From assembly GCA_964481425.1 (NCBI GenBank), contig CAYZTM010000004.1, positions 1 through 64,000 on the forward strand: a DNA stretch of 64,000 nucleotides, written 5' to 3'. The position numbers and the translations under genes were made by a program. The DNA is from MKUN01 sp964481425 (GTDB lineage Bacteria; Bacteroidota; Bacteroidia; Chitinophagales; Chitinophagaceae). Positions 34,401-42,197 of the stretch are shown piece by piece. A model generated the notes under the pieces. It did not search any database. It saw only the letters and a program-made list of their open reading frames with translations, and was not told the origin of the DNA. Position 1 is the first letter of the stretch, and each line of letters opens with the position of its first letter.

Positions 34401-34589
34401 GCAAAGTATTTCATTAGGTTGCACCTGTGCTTCGCTGCGCAGCAGGTTTGCTATACGCATGGAAAGCACTTCTGTTTTACCGGTGCCCGGCCCGGCTATA
34501 ACCATAACGGGGCCGTATATCGTATCTACAGCTTCCCGTTGCGCTTCATTCAGGTTTTCGTATCGTTGCCGGAAAAGTTCTTCGTTCAT
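31440..34589 (-). CDS. UvrD/AddA-like superfamily 1 helicase with C-terminal RecB-type nuclease
   Basis: A 1049-residue ATP-dependent 3'-5' DNA helicase-nuclease. Walker A is GPGTGKTEV (33-41), motif Ia follows, motif II is LVDEFQDTN, and later motifs include QNYRSSQAIL and ARRLFYVALTRAKKHLYI. The C-terminus is a PD-(D/E)XK domain with VDYKTGDPD. Four cysteines (one in FLRCPLAFYYE, three in CGKEDCHWC) sit where the AddB/RecB-type iron-sulfur cluster is bound. It would process DNA ends in repair. The helicase, nuclease and Fe-S parts in one chain resemble AddA plus parts of AddB. No recognised partner gene is adjacent. It ends 2 bases from the convergent response-regulator stop. Confidence 0.87.
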   Translation of the reverse strand: MNEELFRQRYENLNEAQREAVDTIYGPVMVIAGPGTGKTEVLSMRIANLLRSEAQVQPNEILCLTYTDEATNAMRRRLVQIIGTAAHRVNICTFHAFCNNVIQSNSEYFSLRSLQPVTDLERTELLYEMLEQLPQGHQLRKLSGNIYYDAGRLNRLFDLMKRENLRPADMLTAADAYIAELPQRDEYVYKRNGKNYKAGDLKQDKIDEEVRKMELTKAAAQLFDEYERRMKERGRYDFNDMISWVLKAFDEHPALLLSYQERHQFILVDEFQDTNGSQNKLLQMLTEFWEDPNIFVVGDDDQSIYEFQGARIRNIIEFYERYKDTIKIIILPQNYRSSQAILDKATATIQNNRQRLIYQLKELNLDKNIVASAERFMDGKETVTPEVNVYPNILQEEADVVLQIEKLQQAGVKLNEVAVLYAQHKQADNIIKLMERKGIPYSVKKPVNILELPLVQQIINILYYLDEERKTPFSAEAILFEIMHSPYYGITATDIALLSLHIQGIRAKEKNQAYWRMVLGNGLLMESLNLRSAPALIRLGNNIEQWLRMQLELPLPLLVEKIVYESGMVSHLLRGKNYAWDAQVLHTFFEFVKDTYARDARVKPAELLRMLEKMKEENISIPLQKVIQNENGVRFYTAHGAKGNEFEYVFLVGCTKNYWEGKRAGGNEYKLPDTLTKTEDDPESTYKTEVARRLFYVALTRAKKHLYISYAQSDNNGKSLETSVFVDEISNAEERHLKNLDAEQVLQHIQWAMEPVPAVQVDLANHQWIERVLQHFTMSYTALSKFLRCPLAFYYENILQVPYLKSDALAFGSAVHNALERMFRVMKDQHGVFPAKEELITFFEQSLYRESAAFTPIQYDRRKEQGTTMLSEYYDQYINTFSTQVEVEFKVTRYILDGVPVTGKIDKIEMDADGCTVVDYKTGDPDRSANAMIAPPNEKEPNGGDYWRQMVFYKLILENYQDRTFRVKAGMFDYVERGRKSNEYKRLYVPVYAQDETTVREQLKDTYLRIMNHDFNTGCGKEDCHWCNFAKEYELIRPTEDETVEIDDV

Positions 34590-34661
34590 ATACAGGGTGC
34601 GGCTGTGTTAAAGAGGGAATAATTTTATGTGCTTAAAGTTAGCTAAAAGGGATTGTATGCT

Positions 34662-34669
34662 TACATTTG
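34662..34669 (+). promoter_or_regulatory. Candidate -7 box of the thioredoxin-fold gene
   Basis: TACATTTG matches TAnnTTTG 40 bases before the ATG at 34709. A clear -33 TTTG was not found at proper spacing. Confidence 0.4.
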
Positions 34670-34708
34670 CTGGTACATTTATTGTTATACACACCGCATA
34701 AGAAGCTT

Positions 34709-35281
34709 ATGAAACGTATCTATTTCTTATTTGCAGTTCTGTTCAGCCTGGCTGCTACAACAGCCTGGGCCCAAAATGATAAAAAGAACGGACCGCCACC
34801 TGAAGAAAGCCTGCCCTATATGCAGGACCCTAACCTGCCCGCATTTGAAGTGCAGGAGCTGGATAGCGTGACTGTATTTAATTCTATGAATATCCCCACG
34901 GGACGACCGATCGTTCTGTTCTATTTCGGTGCGGAATGCGGACACTGTGAATCAGCTTTTGAAACACTGGAAAAAGGCTGGGACTCACTGGAGCATGCGG
35001 ATTTCTATATGATGTCCTTCTCTCCGCTGTACCAGATAAAGGAATTCGCGAAAAAATATCATGTTGATGAACATAAGAACATCAAGCTGATCGGTATGGA
35101 CAAAAAAATGTTCTTTACCGGCTATTATGGTGTAAGGGCAGTGCCGTTCATTGCCGTTTACGATAAGAACAAAAGGCTGGTGAAAGCATGGCACACTCAT
35201 GTACCTGTGAAGGAACTGTATGAGCAGATACAGAAGAAATCGCACATGAAGATGAAAAAGAAAAAGAAGAAAAAAGATTAG
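34709..35281 (+). CDS. Periplasmic thioredoxin-fold (TlpA-like) protein
   Basis: A 190-residue exported protein. Its signal peptide (MKRIYFLFAVLFSLAATTAWA) is followed by a thioredoxin fold with the active-site CGHC in FYFGAECGHCESAF and the cis-proline loop VRAVPFIAVYDK. TlpA/ResA-like proteins reduce or carry disulfides in the periplasm, for example in cytochrome maturation; the target is not known here. The C-terminus ends in a run of lysines (MKMKKKKKKKD), unusual for a secreted protein. I start at the ATG at 34709, which gives a clean signal peptide; the longer frame begins 14 codons earlier. A strong hairpin terminator follows. Confidence 0.85.
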   Translation: MKRIYFLFAVLFSLAATTAWAQNDKKNGPPPEESLPYMQDPNLPAFEVQELDSVTVFNSMNIPTGRPIVLFYFGAECGHCESAFETLEKGWDSLEHADFYMMSFSPLYQIKEFAKKYHVDEHKNIKLIGMDKKMFFTGYYGVRAVPFIAVYDKNKRLVKAWHTHVPVKELYEQIQKKSHMKMKKKKKKKD

Positions 35282-35300
35282 TGAGTATATGTCTTATATA

Positions 35301-35334
35301 AAACAAACCCTGGCATATGCCGGGGTTTGTTTTT
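35301..35334 (+). terminator. Hairpin terminator after the thioredoxin-fold gene
   Basis: ACAAACCC (35303-35310) pairs with GGGTTTGT (35323-35330), extended inward by GGC/GCC, with a T run following on the plus strand. A classical intrinsic terminator. Confidence 0.8.
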
Positions 35335-35340
35335 GCAACA

Positions 35341-35480
35341 CATACCCTGCCAAAGCAGGACTATATAAAAACAGAACCGGGGGAGCTTTATATATACAAG
35401 TGGGGTTTATGAACATAAGGTGAAACGGCCCGGTTCATCTATATTGACGAAGGATATAGTCAATTCGTTAGAGGAATCCA
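35341..35480. other. Structured non-coding stretch between convergent genes
   Basis: No gene is seen in 140 bases. Three pairings suggest structure: CCTGC (35346-35350) with GCAGG (35355-35359); GAACCGGG (35374-35381) with CCCGGTTC (35429-35436), enclosing 47 bases; and ATTGAC (35442-35447) with GTCAAT (35459-35464). The direction and any function are unknown; a small RNA is possible. Confidence 0.3.
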
Positions 35481-35491
35481 TAAAAAAACTC

Positions 35492-35513
35492 ACGCCCGGT
35501 AGAAACCGGGCGT
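35492..35513 (-). terminator. Hairpin terminator after clpC
   Basis: ACGCCCGGT (35492-35500) pairs with ACCGGGCGT (35505-35513). On the minus strand the stem is followed by GAGTTTTTT, so it ends the clpC transcript (stop at 35566). Confidence 0.8.
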
Positions 35514-35565
35514 AGTCTTTGTATAAACCACTTTTCTTGTCGAGTAGTGGGTAATCCTAAAACCT

Positions 35566-38103
35566 TTATTCTGTCTGCGCAGATTCCTTCTTTGCAGGTG
35601 AATCTATCGTGAAAACTATCTTCTTTTCTTCTTCGCTATAATCGGCAGTTACTGTATCGCCTTCTTTTATACGGTGGTTGAGTATCTCCTCTGCCAGCGG
35701 GTCTTCCAGGTATTTCTGGATGGCCCTGTGCAGCGGGCGGGCACCAAATTGCTGATCATACCCCTTCTCTGCGATGAACTTCTTAGCCCCGTGTGCCAGC
35801 GTGAGGGTGAACCCAAGCGTATTGAGGCGCTTCATCACGTCCTTCATTATGATCTCGATGATCTTCTCGATATCTTCCTCGTTCAGCGAGTTGAATATGA
35901 TCACATCATCTATCCTGTTCAGGAATTCGGGCGAGAAGGTACGCTTCAGGGCCTTTTCTATAACCCCGCGACTGTAGTCTTCAGAGTTCTCCGCCTTGGC
36001 CGATGTGGCAAAACCTACACCTGCACCAAAATCTTTAAGCTGCCTTACACCGATATTAGAGGTCATGATGATGAGCGTATTCTTAAAGTCCACCTTGCGA
36101 CCCAGGCCGTCGGTCAACTGCCCGTCATCCAAGACCTGTAGCAGGATGTTGAATATATCAGGGTGGGCTTTCTCTATTTCATCGAGCAGTACCACAGAGT
36201 ATGGCTTACGGCGTACTTTTTCGGTAAGCTGGCCACCTTCTTCATAACCCACGTATCCCGGAGGCGCACCTATCAGGCGGCTGAGCGAGAATTTCTCCAT
36301 GTATTCACTCATGTCCACACGTATCAGTGCATCGTCACTATCGAACATGTAGCGGGCGAGCGCACGGGCCAACTCTGTTTTACCTACACCGGTAGGGCCC
36401 AGGAAGATGAAAGAACCTATCGGCTTACGGGGATCTTTAAGACCTACCCTGTTACGCTGTATCGATTTCACCACTTTGCTGATCGCTTCGTCCTGTCCTA
36501 CCACGGCGCCTTTCAGGTCTTCACCCATGCGGCGCAGTTTTTCGCTTTCAGCTTCCACCATACGCATCACAGGTATGCCGGTCATCATACTGATAACTTC
36601 AGCAATGTGCTCTTCGTGTATGGGGTAGCGTTTATGCTTGGCTTCTTCTTCCCAGTCGTTCTTTGCCTTTTCCAGTTCTTCACCAAGGCGTTTTTCGCGG
36701 TCGCGCAGGGCAGCAGCTTCTTCAAAGCGCTGACTCTTTACCACTTTATTCTTCTCCTGCTTGATGTCTTCTATTTTCTTTTCGAGTTCCAGAATGTTCT
36801 CCGGAACATTGATGTTCTTCAGGTGCACACGTGCGCCCACTTCGTCCATCACGTCTATGGCCTTATCGGGCAGCAGGCGGTCGGTCATATACCTGTCACT
36901 GAGCTTCACGCAGGCCTCTATAGCTTCCTCATCGTAGTTAACGTTATGGAAGTCCTCGTATTTCGATTTAATATTGTTGAGTATAGTGATGGTCTCTTCC
37001 ACGCTTGGTGGTTCTACCAGCACCTTCTGGAAACGGCGATCAAGCGCCCCATCCTTCTCAATGTACATGCGGTATTCATCCAGCGTAGAGGCACCAATAC
37101 ATTGCAGGTCGCCACGGGCCAGTGCAGGCTTAAAGATATTGGAGGCATCCAGTGAGCCAGAAGCACCACCTGCACCTACTATGGTATGTATCTCGTCGAT
37201 GAACAGTATTACATCGCGGTTCTTTTCCAGCTCGTTCATGATCGCCTTCATGCGCTCTTCGAACTGCCCGCGATATTTGGTACCGGCTACTAATGCAGCA
37301 AGATCAAGACTGATAACACGCTTGTCGAACAGGACACGGGATACTTTACGCTGTACTATGCGTAAGGCCAGACCTTCCACTATGGCGGTCTTACCAACGC
37401 CCGGTTCACCTATCAGTATCGGGTTATTTTTTTTGCGGCGCGAGAGTATTTGCGACACACGCTCTATCTCTTCCTCCCTGCCCACTATGGGGTCTAAATT
37501 ACCCAACTCAGCAAGCTTGGTAATGTCGCGGCCAAAGTTATCCAGGACGGGGGTCTTCGATTTAGTGCTGCCCGATTGCCTGCGGGGCTGCTGAAACTGC
37601 CTTCTTTCATCATCCTCTTCAAACTCTTCAGAGCCCGGATCATTATAATCAGCACGGGGGTTATCACCCTGGAGGATGCTCAATTCGTTCTTAAAGCGTT
37701 CATAATCAATGTCATACTGGTGCAGTATCTGGGTCGCCACGTTCTCCTTGTTCTTTAATATGGAGAGCATCAGGTGCTCTGTCTCCACAGTCGCACTCTT
37801 CAAGGCCTTGGCTTCCAGTACGGTTATACGTATCACTTTTTCGGCCTGCTTGGTAAGCGGCAGGCTGTTTATGTTGGCTAATGGTTTGTTGTTCTTGTCT
37901 TTGATCGCCATTTCCAATTCTTTGCGCAGATCAAATAGATCAACCTGCATACTCTGCAGCACGCGCACAGCCATGCCGTCACCCTCCCGGATGAGGCCCA
38001 GCAGCAGGTGCTCAGTCCCTATGAAATCATTACCCAGCCTTAAAGCCTCTTCGCGGCTGTAGGAGATGATCTCTTTTACTTTCGGTGAGAAATTAGAATC
38101 CAT
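35566..38103 (-). CDS. clpC: ATP-dependent Clp protease ATP-binding subunit ClpC
   Basis: ClpC is the AAA+ unfoldase of the ClpCP protease and degrades damaged or regulated proteins. The 845-residue product has a Clp_N double repeat (about 5-145), a disordered linker, AAA domain 1 with GEPGVGKT and FIDEIHTIVG, a central UVR/M domain (SQRFEEAAALRDREKRL), AAA domain 2 with GPTGVGKTELARAL and the ClpP-loop region, and the C-terminal ClpB_D2 domain. The M domain is of ClpC length, not the longer ClpB type. The CtsR and McsAB genes of Gram-positives are not nearby. It is monocistronic between a terminator and a long intergenic region. Confidence 0.96.
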   Translation of the reverse strand: MDSNFSPKVKEIISYSREEALRLGNDFIGTEHLLLGLIREGDGMAVRVLQSMQVDLFDLRKELEMAIKDKNNKPLANINSLPLTKQAEKVIRITVLEAKALKSATVETEHLMLSILKNKENVATQILHQYDIDYERFKNELSILQGDNPRADYNDPGSEEFEEDDERRQFQQPRRQSGSTKSKTPVLDNFGRDITKLAELGNLDPIVGREEEIERVSQILSRRKKNNPILIGEPGVGKTAIVEGLALRIVQRKVSRVLFDKRVISLDLAALVAGTKYRGQFEERMKAIMNELEKNRDVILFIDEIHTIVGAGGASGSLDASNIFKPALARGDLQCIGASTLDEYRMYIEKDGALDRRFQKVLVEPPSVEETITILNNIKSKYEDFHNVNYDEEAIEACVKLSDRYMTDRLLPDKAIDVMDEVGARVHLKNINVPENILELEKKIEDIKQEKNKVVKSQRFEEAAALRDREKRLGEELEKAKNDWEEEAKHKRYPIHEEHIAEVISMMTGIPVMRMVEAESEKLRRMGEDLKGAVVGQDEAISKVVKSIQRNRVGLKDPRKPIGSFIFLGPTGVGKTELARALARYMFDSDDALIRVDMSEYMEKFSLSRLIGAPPGYVGYEEGGQLTEKVRRKPYSVVLLDEIEKAHPDIFNILLQVLDDGQLTDGLGRKVDFKNTLIIMTSNIGVRQLKDFGAGVGFATSAKAENSEDYSRGVIEKALKRTFSPEFLNRIDDVIIFNSLNEEDIEKIIEIIMKDVMKRLNTLGFTLTLAHGAKKFIAEKGYDQQFGARPLHRAIQKYLEDPLAEEILNHRIKEGDTVTADYSEEEKKIVFTIDSPAKKESAQTE

Positions 38104-38306
38104 GAAATCCTGTCCCTTGTTTTACTGTAAAATTAACAATAATGGATATAGTTTGCTATTACGTTTAGTTATATTCTCATTGCACATCCTTAACGTTTTC
38201 GTGCCTTCACCATACTGTATTAAAAATACGAAATAAAGTGTAGCTTGGAAATGTTAATTTTAAATCGGAATTTAACCTTCCGCCCTATATCCAAACTTTC
38301 TACTGT

Positions 38307-38681
38307 ATGGAGTTCAAAATTGATACCAAACCTACATATATAGTTATTACGCCTGTGTCTAACCATTTAGATGCTAATTTGGCAGCGGCGCTTCGCCAAA
38401 AGTGTAATGAGCTTACCGAAAACGGCAGTTATAACTATATCATAGACTTACACAACTGCCTGGACGCAGACAGTAAGTCATTTCATTTTTTAACAGAGTT
38501 CCACGAAGATTGCTATAGCAACAATACATCGCTGGTATTTACCAACATACAGGATGAGGTAATGAGCGAACTACGTAAAGACGAAACACACACTGCTATC
38601 AATATTGCACCTACGATGCAGGAGGCTATCGATATAGTAAGTATGGAGATCCTGGAACGCGATCTATTTGACGAAGAATAA
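38307..38681 (+). CDS. STAS-like domain protein
   Basis: A 124-residue protein with the beta-alpha pattern of STAS domains (SpoIIAA, anti-sigma-factor antagonists). The block YNYIIDLHNCLDADSKSFHFL, at about 42-62, aligns with the consensus D-L-S-x-V-x-x-x-D-S-S-G-x-x-x-L: D55-S56 lie where the phosphorylatable serine is, but the following residue is K instead of S or G. Whether S56 can be phosphorylated is uncertain. No anti-sigma kinase or serine phosphatase gene is adjacent. It starts 15 bases before the RNase Z gene, so the two are probably co-transcribed; from recollection this pairing recurs in Bacteroidota. Confidence 0.7.
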   Translation: MEFKIDTKPTYIVITPVSNHLDANLAAALRQKCNELTENGSYNYIIDLHNCLDADSKSFHFLTEFHEDCYSNNTSLVFTNIQDEVMSELRKDETHTAINIAPTMQEAIDIVSMEILERDLFDEE

Positions 38682-38696
38682 AGAACAGAGCGGTAA

Positions 38697-39599
38697 ATGA
38701 AGGTAACGATACTCGGCAACAACTCAGCCCTCCCCGCATTCGGAAGGCACCCTACATCACAGGTGGTATCTGTATACGGAGCACTTATTATGCTTGACTG
38801 CGGAGAAGGCACCCAGGTACAGATGCAGCGTTATGGTTTGAGGTGGCGGCACCTGGAACATATCTTCATCAGCCACCTGCATGGCGATCATTATTTTGGC
38901 CTCCCCGGGCTCATCAACAGTATGAGCCTGCTTGGACGCACAGCCCCTTTGCACCTGTATGCACCGGCACAACTGGAACAAATGATGAACTGGATATTCG
39001 AGGTGGCCGATACGGAGCTTTGTTTCCCTTATACATTTCATCCGTTACCGGAAGGAACAGAGAAACTGGTTGAGAATGACATGTTCAGCGTCACTTGCTT
39101 TCCTGTTAACCACAGGATACAATGCCATGGTTTCCTGGTAGAGCGAAAAACACGCGGCCGCAAACTGCTGCCCGATAAAGCGAAGGAATATGAAATACCG
39201 GCCGAATATTACGACAGGCTAAAACAGGGCGCTGATTATGAACGCCCCGATGGAACGATAGTGCAGAACGAATGGGTGACCGACGATGGGCCTGTACCGA
39301 AAAAATATGCTTACTGTGCGGATACTTCTTTTACAGATTCCTTCCTGGATGTGATACAAGGTGCGGACACCATCTACCACGAATGCACTTACCTGGGCAA
39401 AGACTCAGACAAGGCGGAGAAAAGATTTCACAGCACGGCCGCCCAAGCTGCCGAACTAGCTAAAATGGCCAACGCAAAACAGCTATTACTGGGCCACTTT
39501 TCATCCAAATACCGTGACCTGGAGCCTTTTCGCGAGGAAGCCCTGCCTATATTTCCCAATGTGCAGGTGACCATAGAGGGCACAGCATACGAGATATAA
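38697..39599 (+). CDS. rnz: Ribonuclease Z
   Basis: RNase Z cuts the 3' trailer from tRNA precursors. The 300-residue product is a metallo-beta-lactamase-fold enzyme with the metal site H60-L-H-G-D-H65 in ISHLHGDHYFGLPGL. Further ligands are His109 in FPVNHRIQ and the late ADTSFTDSF and GHFSSKYRD blocks. The sequence has RNase Z family length (short form, about 300). It overlaps no other gene and may share the STAS transcript. Confidence 0.95.
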   Translation: MKVTILGNNSALPAFGRHPTSQVVSVYGALIMLDCGEGTQVQMQRYGLRWRHLEHIFISHLHGDHYFGLPGLINSMSLLGRTAPLHLYAPAQLEQMMNWIFEVADTELCFPYTFHPLPEGTEKLVENDMFSVTCFPVNHRIQCHGFLVERKTRGRKLLPDKAKEYEIPAEYYDRLKQGADYERPDGTIVQNEWVTDDGPVPKKYAYCADTSFTDSFLDVIQGADTIYHECTYLGKDSDKAEKRFHSTAAQAAELAKMANAKQLLLGHFSSKYRDLEPFREEALPIFPNVQVTIEGTAYEI

Positions 39600-39632
39600 A
39601 AGGAGTATACCCGGGTAAAATATTCTGCATAA

Positions 39633-39640
39633 TACTTTTG
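39633..39640 (+). promoter_or_regulatory. Candidate -7 box before the unknown/protease gene pair
   Basis: TACTTTTG matches TAnnTTTG and lies 32 bases before the ATG at 39672. No good -33 box was found. It suggests that the protease pair has its own promoter apart from rnz. Confidence 0.4.
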
Positions 39641-39671
39641 TATTTTTACCACTCTAAATACAAACAGATAA

Positions 39672-41063
39672 ATGGGTTGGATAGATAAGCTTTTGGGCAG
39701 GAAAGAGGAAACACAACAAGGCAGTGACGGGAAGGCACATGTTTCTGAAGAAGCCTCTGCTATTGCGGCTCCTTTTTCGGGACTTGAGGGCATCCGCTTT
39801 GGGCGATACAGCGACAATAATAAAAGTTATAAGAAAACACAAAGCTGGTACGTAGCCGAAGACCGTTTTAAAGAAAAGAACTACACTGAAGCCTTTGCCG
39901 CACTTTTCGACTACCTGCGCGATGATACCGAAGACAATGTGCGCTTCCGGCCCGATGGCAGGAGCTTTACGTTTGATATCTTCCAGGGCTCAAAACTGGT
40001 ACATGGCCACTGCGACGGAGACAAACTGACGGCAAGCGTTCCGCTGGCCATCATGGAGACGCCCGCAACAGCCGTCATGCGCCGGCTGCTTGAGATGAAC
40101 TTCAGCCTATACTATTCCCGAAGTGCAATGGATGAGCAGAATACGCTCTGTATGGTCTTTGATACCGACGTTCCCTCTGCCAGCCCGAATAAAATGTACT
40201 ATGGGCTTAGGGAACTGGCTACGAAAGCCGACAGGCACGATGACCTGCTGTTAGCAGACTTTGATATCTTAAAACCCGCAGGTACCGATCATATCAAACC
40301 GCTGGACCCTATAGAACTGGATATGAAATATACCTGGTTCCGTAAATGGATACAGGACAGCCTGAACACCATCGGCGAACTAAACCAGGACTCTTTTTCC
40401 GGCTCCATTGCCTACCAGCTACTGACGCTTATATACCGCATCGACTTTTTGATAACACCTGAGGGCAAACTGCTGACTCAACTGGAACGCATACATGCCC
40501 TGTATTGGGAGAAAAAGGAAGAAATAACCCTTATAGAGCGTAACCAAATGATGAAAGAAGCGGTTAGAAAGCTATTGGACATCACGCGTGAAGAATTTGC
40601 AGCTTCTGTGTACCGCAGTAAAAGTGCCTTTGCGATCAGTTCTCCCGGTCCGGCAGATAAAATAAGGGAACACATCATAAACGCCAATAACGATTCGCGC
40701 TGGTATATTGATAATAAGTACCCGGTCCTTGCTCTGGTATTGAATGAATACGGGGTGATGTACAACCAGTTCATTTACAGCATGCCCCGTGTGCTGGCCG
40801 ATCTGTGCACCATTTACATGGCAGTAATGCATGCCGAATATTTTGCAGCGCTGGGCATGCAGCAGGCCCTGTATGACCATGCAAAGAACGAATTCAATAA
40901 ACAGTCGATACGCAAAGCCATAGACGAAGCAGTGAACCGCTATGCTGATAAATTCCCGAACATGAGGTGGGAACACGGTCAGCTGAGCTACGATAGCCTT
41001 TATGCCTTTGGCACCAGCTTTACAGAACAAATGGCCAACCTTAACCTGGAAACAAAACGATAA
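39672..41063 (+). CDS. Unknown protein, possible YbjN/secretion-chaperone-like N-terminal domain
   Basis: A 463-residue soluble protein with no signal peptide or membrane span. I do not recognise the family. Residues about 65-200 (FKEKNYTEAFAALFDYLRDD, LVHGHCDGDKLTASVPL, MRRLLEMNFSLYYSR, MYYGLRELATKADRHDD) have the alternating strand and helix layout of YbjN or CesT-type chaperone folds, seen more clearly at the C-terminus of the next gene's product. Residues about 220-460 look mostly helical. The stop codon overlaps the ATG of the protease gene by one base (TAATG), so the two products are made together and probably interact. Role: perhaps substrate, adaptor or inhibitor of the protease; this is inference. 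RNase Z precedes it after 72 bases. Confidence 0.5.
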   Translation: MGWIDKLLGRKEETQQGSDGKAHVSEEASAIAAPFSGLEGIRFGRYSDNNKSYKKTQSWYVAEDRFKEKNYTEAFAALFDYLRDDTEDNVRFRPDGRSFTFDIFQGSKLVHGHCDGDKLTASVPLAIMETPATAVMRRLLEMNFSLYYSRSAMDEQNTLCMVFDTDVPSASPNKMYYGLRELATKADRHDDLLLADFDILKPAGTDHIKPLDPIELDMKYTWFRKWIQDSLNTIGELNQDSFSGSIAYQLLTLIYRIDFLITPEGKLLTQLERIHALYWEKKEEITLIERNQMMKEAVRKLLDITREEFAASVYRSKSAFAISSPGPADKIREHIINANNDSRWYIDNKYPVLALVLNEYGVMYNQFIYSMPRVLADLCTIYMAVMHAEYFAALGMQQALYDHAKNEFNKQSIRKAIDEAVNRYADKFPNMRWEHGQLSYDSLYAFGTSFTEQMANLNLETKR

Positions 41064-42166
41064 TGACCATACAGGAGACCATAGAGCAATACCAGGACGC
41101 AGTAGTACAGATAGCCACTAAAACAGGTACCGGCACGGGGTTTTATCTTAAAGATTATGACCTGATCGTTACCAATAACCATGTAGTGGGAGATAGTCAC
41201 CGCGTTACGGTGAAGGGACGCATATTCGAGAAACGCCTGGCCGATGTCATCTTTACTGATAGCCGCTATGATATTGCATTCCTGTTACCCCCCCTTGATC
41301 TTCACGCCTTGCCGGATATTAAACTGGGTGCATATGAATCCATGCACGATGGCGATACGGTGGTGGCCATTGGCCACCCTTATGGGCTCAATTACACTGC
41401 AACGCAAGGCGTTATTTCTCGTGTTGACAGGGTGCAGCAAGGTATCAAATACATACAAATAGATGCAGCCATCAACCCCGGCAACAGCGGCGGACCATTG
41501 GTAAACGAGAATGGGGAAGTGGTGGGTGTAAATACTTTTATCATTAAGGGTGGCGATAATCTTGGGTTTGCGCTGCCTTCGTCTTATCTCAAAGAAGCAC
41601 TGGAGCAATACATGCCCCACCGGGGCGAAAGGGCCATACGTTGCCCCTCCTGCAGCACACTGGTAACCGAGCAAACCCTGGAAGCAGGACAATACTGCCC
41701 GAATTGCGGCACCAAGATCGAATTCCCCAAAAAGGATGAACCTGCAGAAGTGCCCTTATCAGGCATTGCCAAAGTAATTGAGGACATACTTGAAAAACTG
41801 GGCTATGACAAAGAACTGGCACGTACGGGTACCAATCACTGGGAAGTGGAAGAGGGAAGTGCCAAAATTAAGATCGCCTACAACCCGGACAATTATTTTA
41901 TTGTAAGCGATGCCTACCTGTGCAAGTTGCCCAAAACCGGTATCAAAGAGCTGTATACCTACTTGTTGCGACGAAACTACGATATGCGCAGTATGCTCTT
42001 CAGCCTGCATGGCGAGAATATCGTCCTTAGCTCACTGGTTTACGATCTTGACATGACACCAGAGGTTGGGGAACATATGTACCGCGATCTTTTTCAAAAA
42101 GCTGACCACTATGACACGCTGCTAATAGAACAATATGGCTGCGAACCGATACTGGAAGAAAAGTAA
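41063..42166 (+). CDS. Cytoplasmic trypsin-like serine protease with zinc ribbon and C-terminal YbjN-like domain
   Basis: The 367-residue protein begins with a trypsin-like domain (about 1-185). The triad is complete: H40 (VTNNHVVG), D70 (DSRYDIAF) and S142 (NPGNSGGPL). No signal peptide and no PDZ domain are present, unlike DegP/HtrA. A zinc ribbon follows, C194-x2-C197 and C212-x2-C215. The C-terminal third (about 232-355) is a fold like YbjN or CesT chaperones (EDILEKLGYD, LLRRNYDMRSMLFSLHGENI, YRDLFQKADHYDTLL). Start ATG at 41063 overlaps the upstream stop (TAATG). The domain set is one I do not know from any described family. It may be a cytoplasmic processing or quality-control protease; substrate unknown. 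Confidence 0.72.
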   Translation: MTIQETIEQYQDAVVQIATKTGTGTGFYLKDYDLIVTNNHVVGDSHRVTVKGRIFEKRLADVIFTDSRYDIAFLLPPLDLHALPDIKLGAYESMHDGDTVVAIGHPYGLNYTATQGVISRVDRVQQGIKYIQIDAAINPGNSGGPLVNENGEVVGVNTFIIKGGDNLGFALPSSYLKEALEQYMPHRGERAIRCPSCSTLVTEQTLEAGQYCPNCGTKIEFPKKDEPAEVPLSGIAKVIEDILEKLGYDKELARTGTNHWEVEEGSAKIKIAYNPDNYFIVSDAYLCKLPKTGIKELYTYLLRRNYDMRSMLFSLHGENIVLSSLVYDLDMTPEVGEHMYRDLFQKADHYDTLLIEQYGCEPILEEK

Positions 42167-42181
42167 AAAAGCATAAACCCT

Positions 42182-42189
42182 TATTTTTG
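42182..42189 (+). promoter_or_regulatory. Candidate -7 box, very close to the next start
   Basis: TATTTTTG matches TAnnTTTG only 9 bases before the ATG at 42198. This gives an almost leaderless message, or argues for the second ATG at 42216 as the real start. No -33 box was located. Confidence 0.3.
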
Positions 42190-42197
42190 TAAATACA

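Noticed and set aside
36163..37155. A 330-residue open frame on the plus strand inside clpC
   Set aside because: It is antisense to a complete, highly conserved gene and its translation has no known-protein features; long shadow frames are common opposite ClpC.
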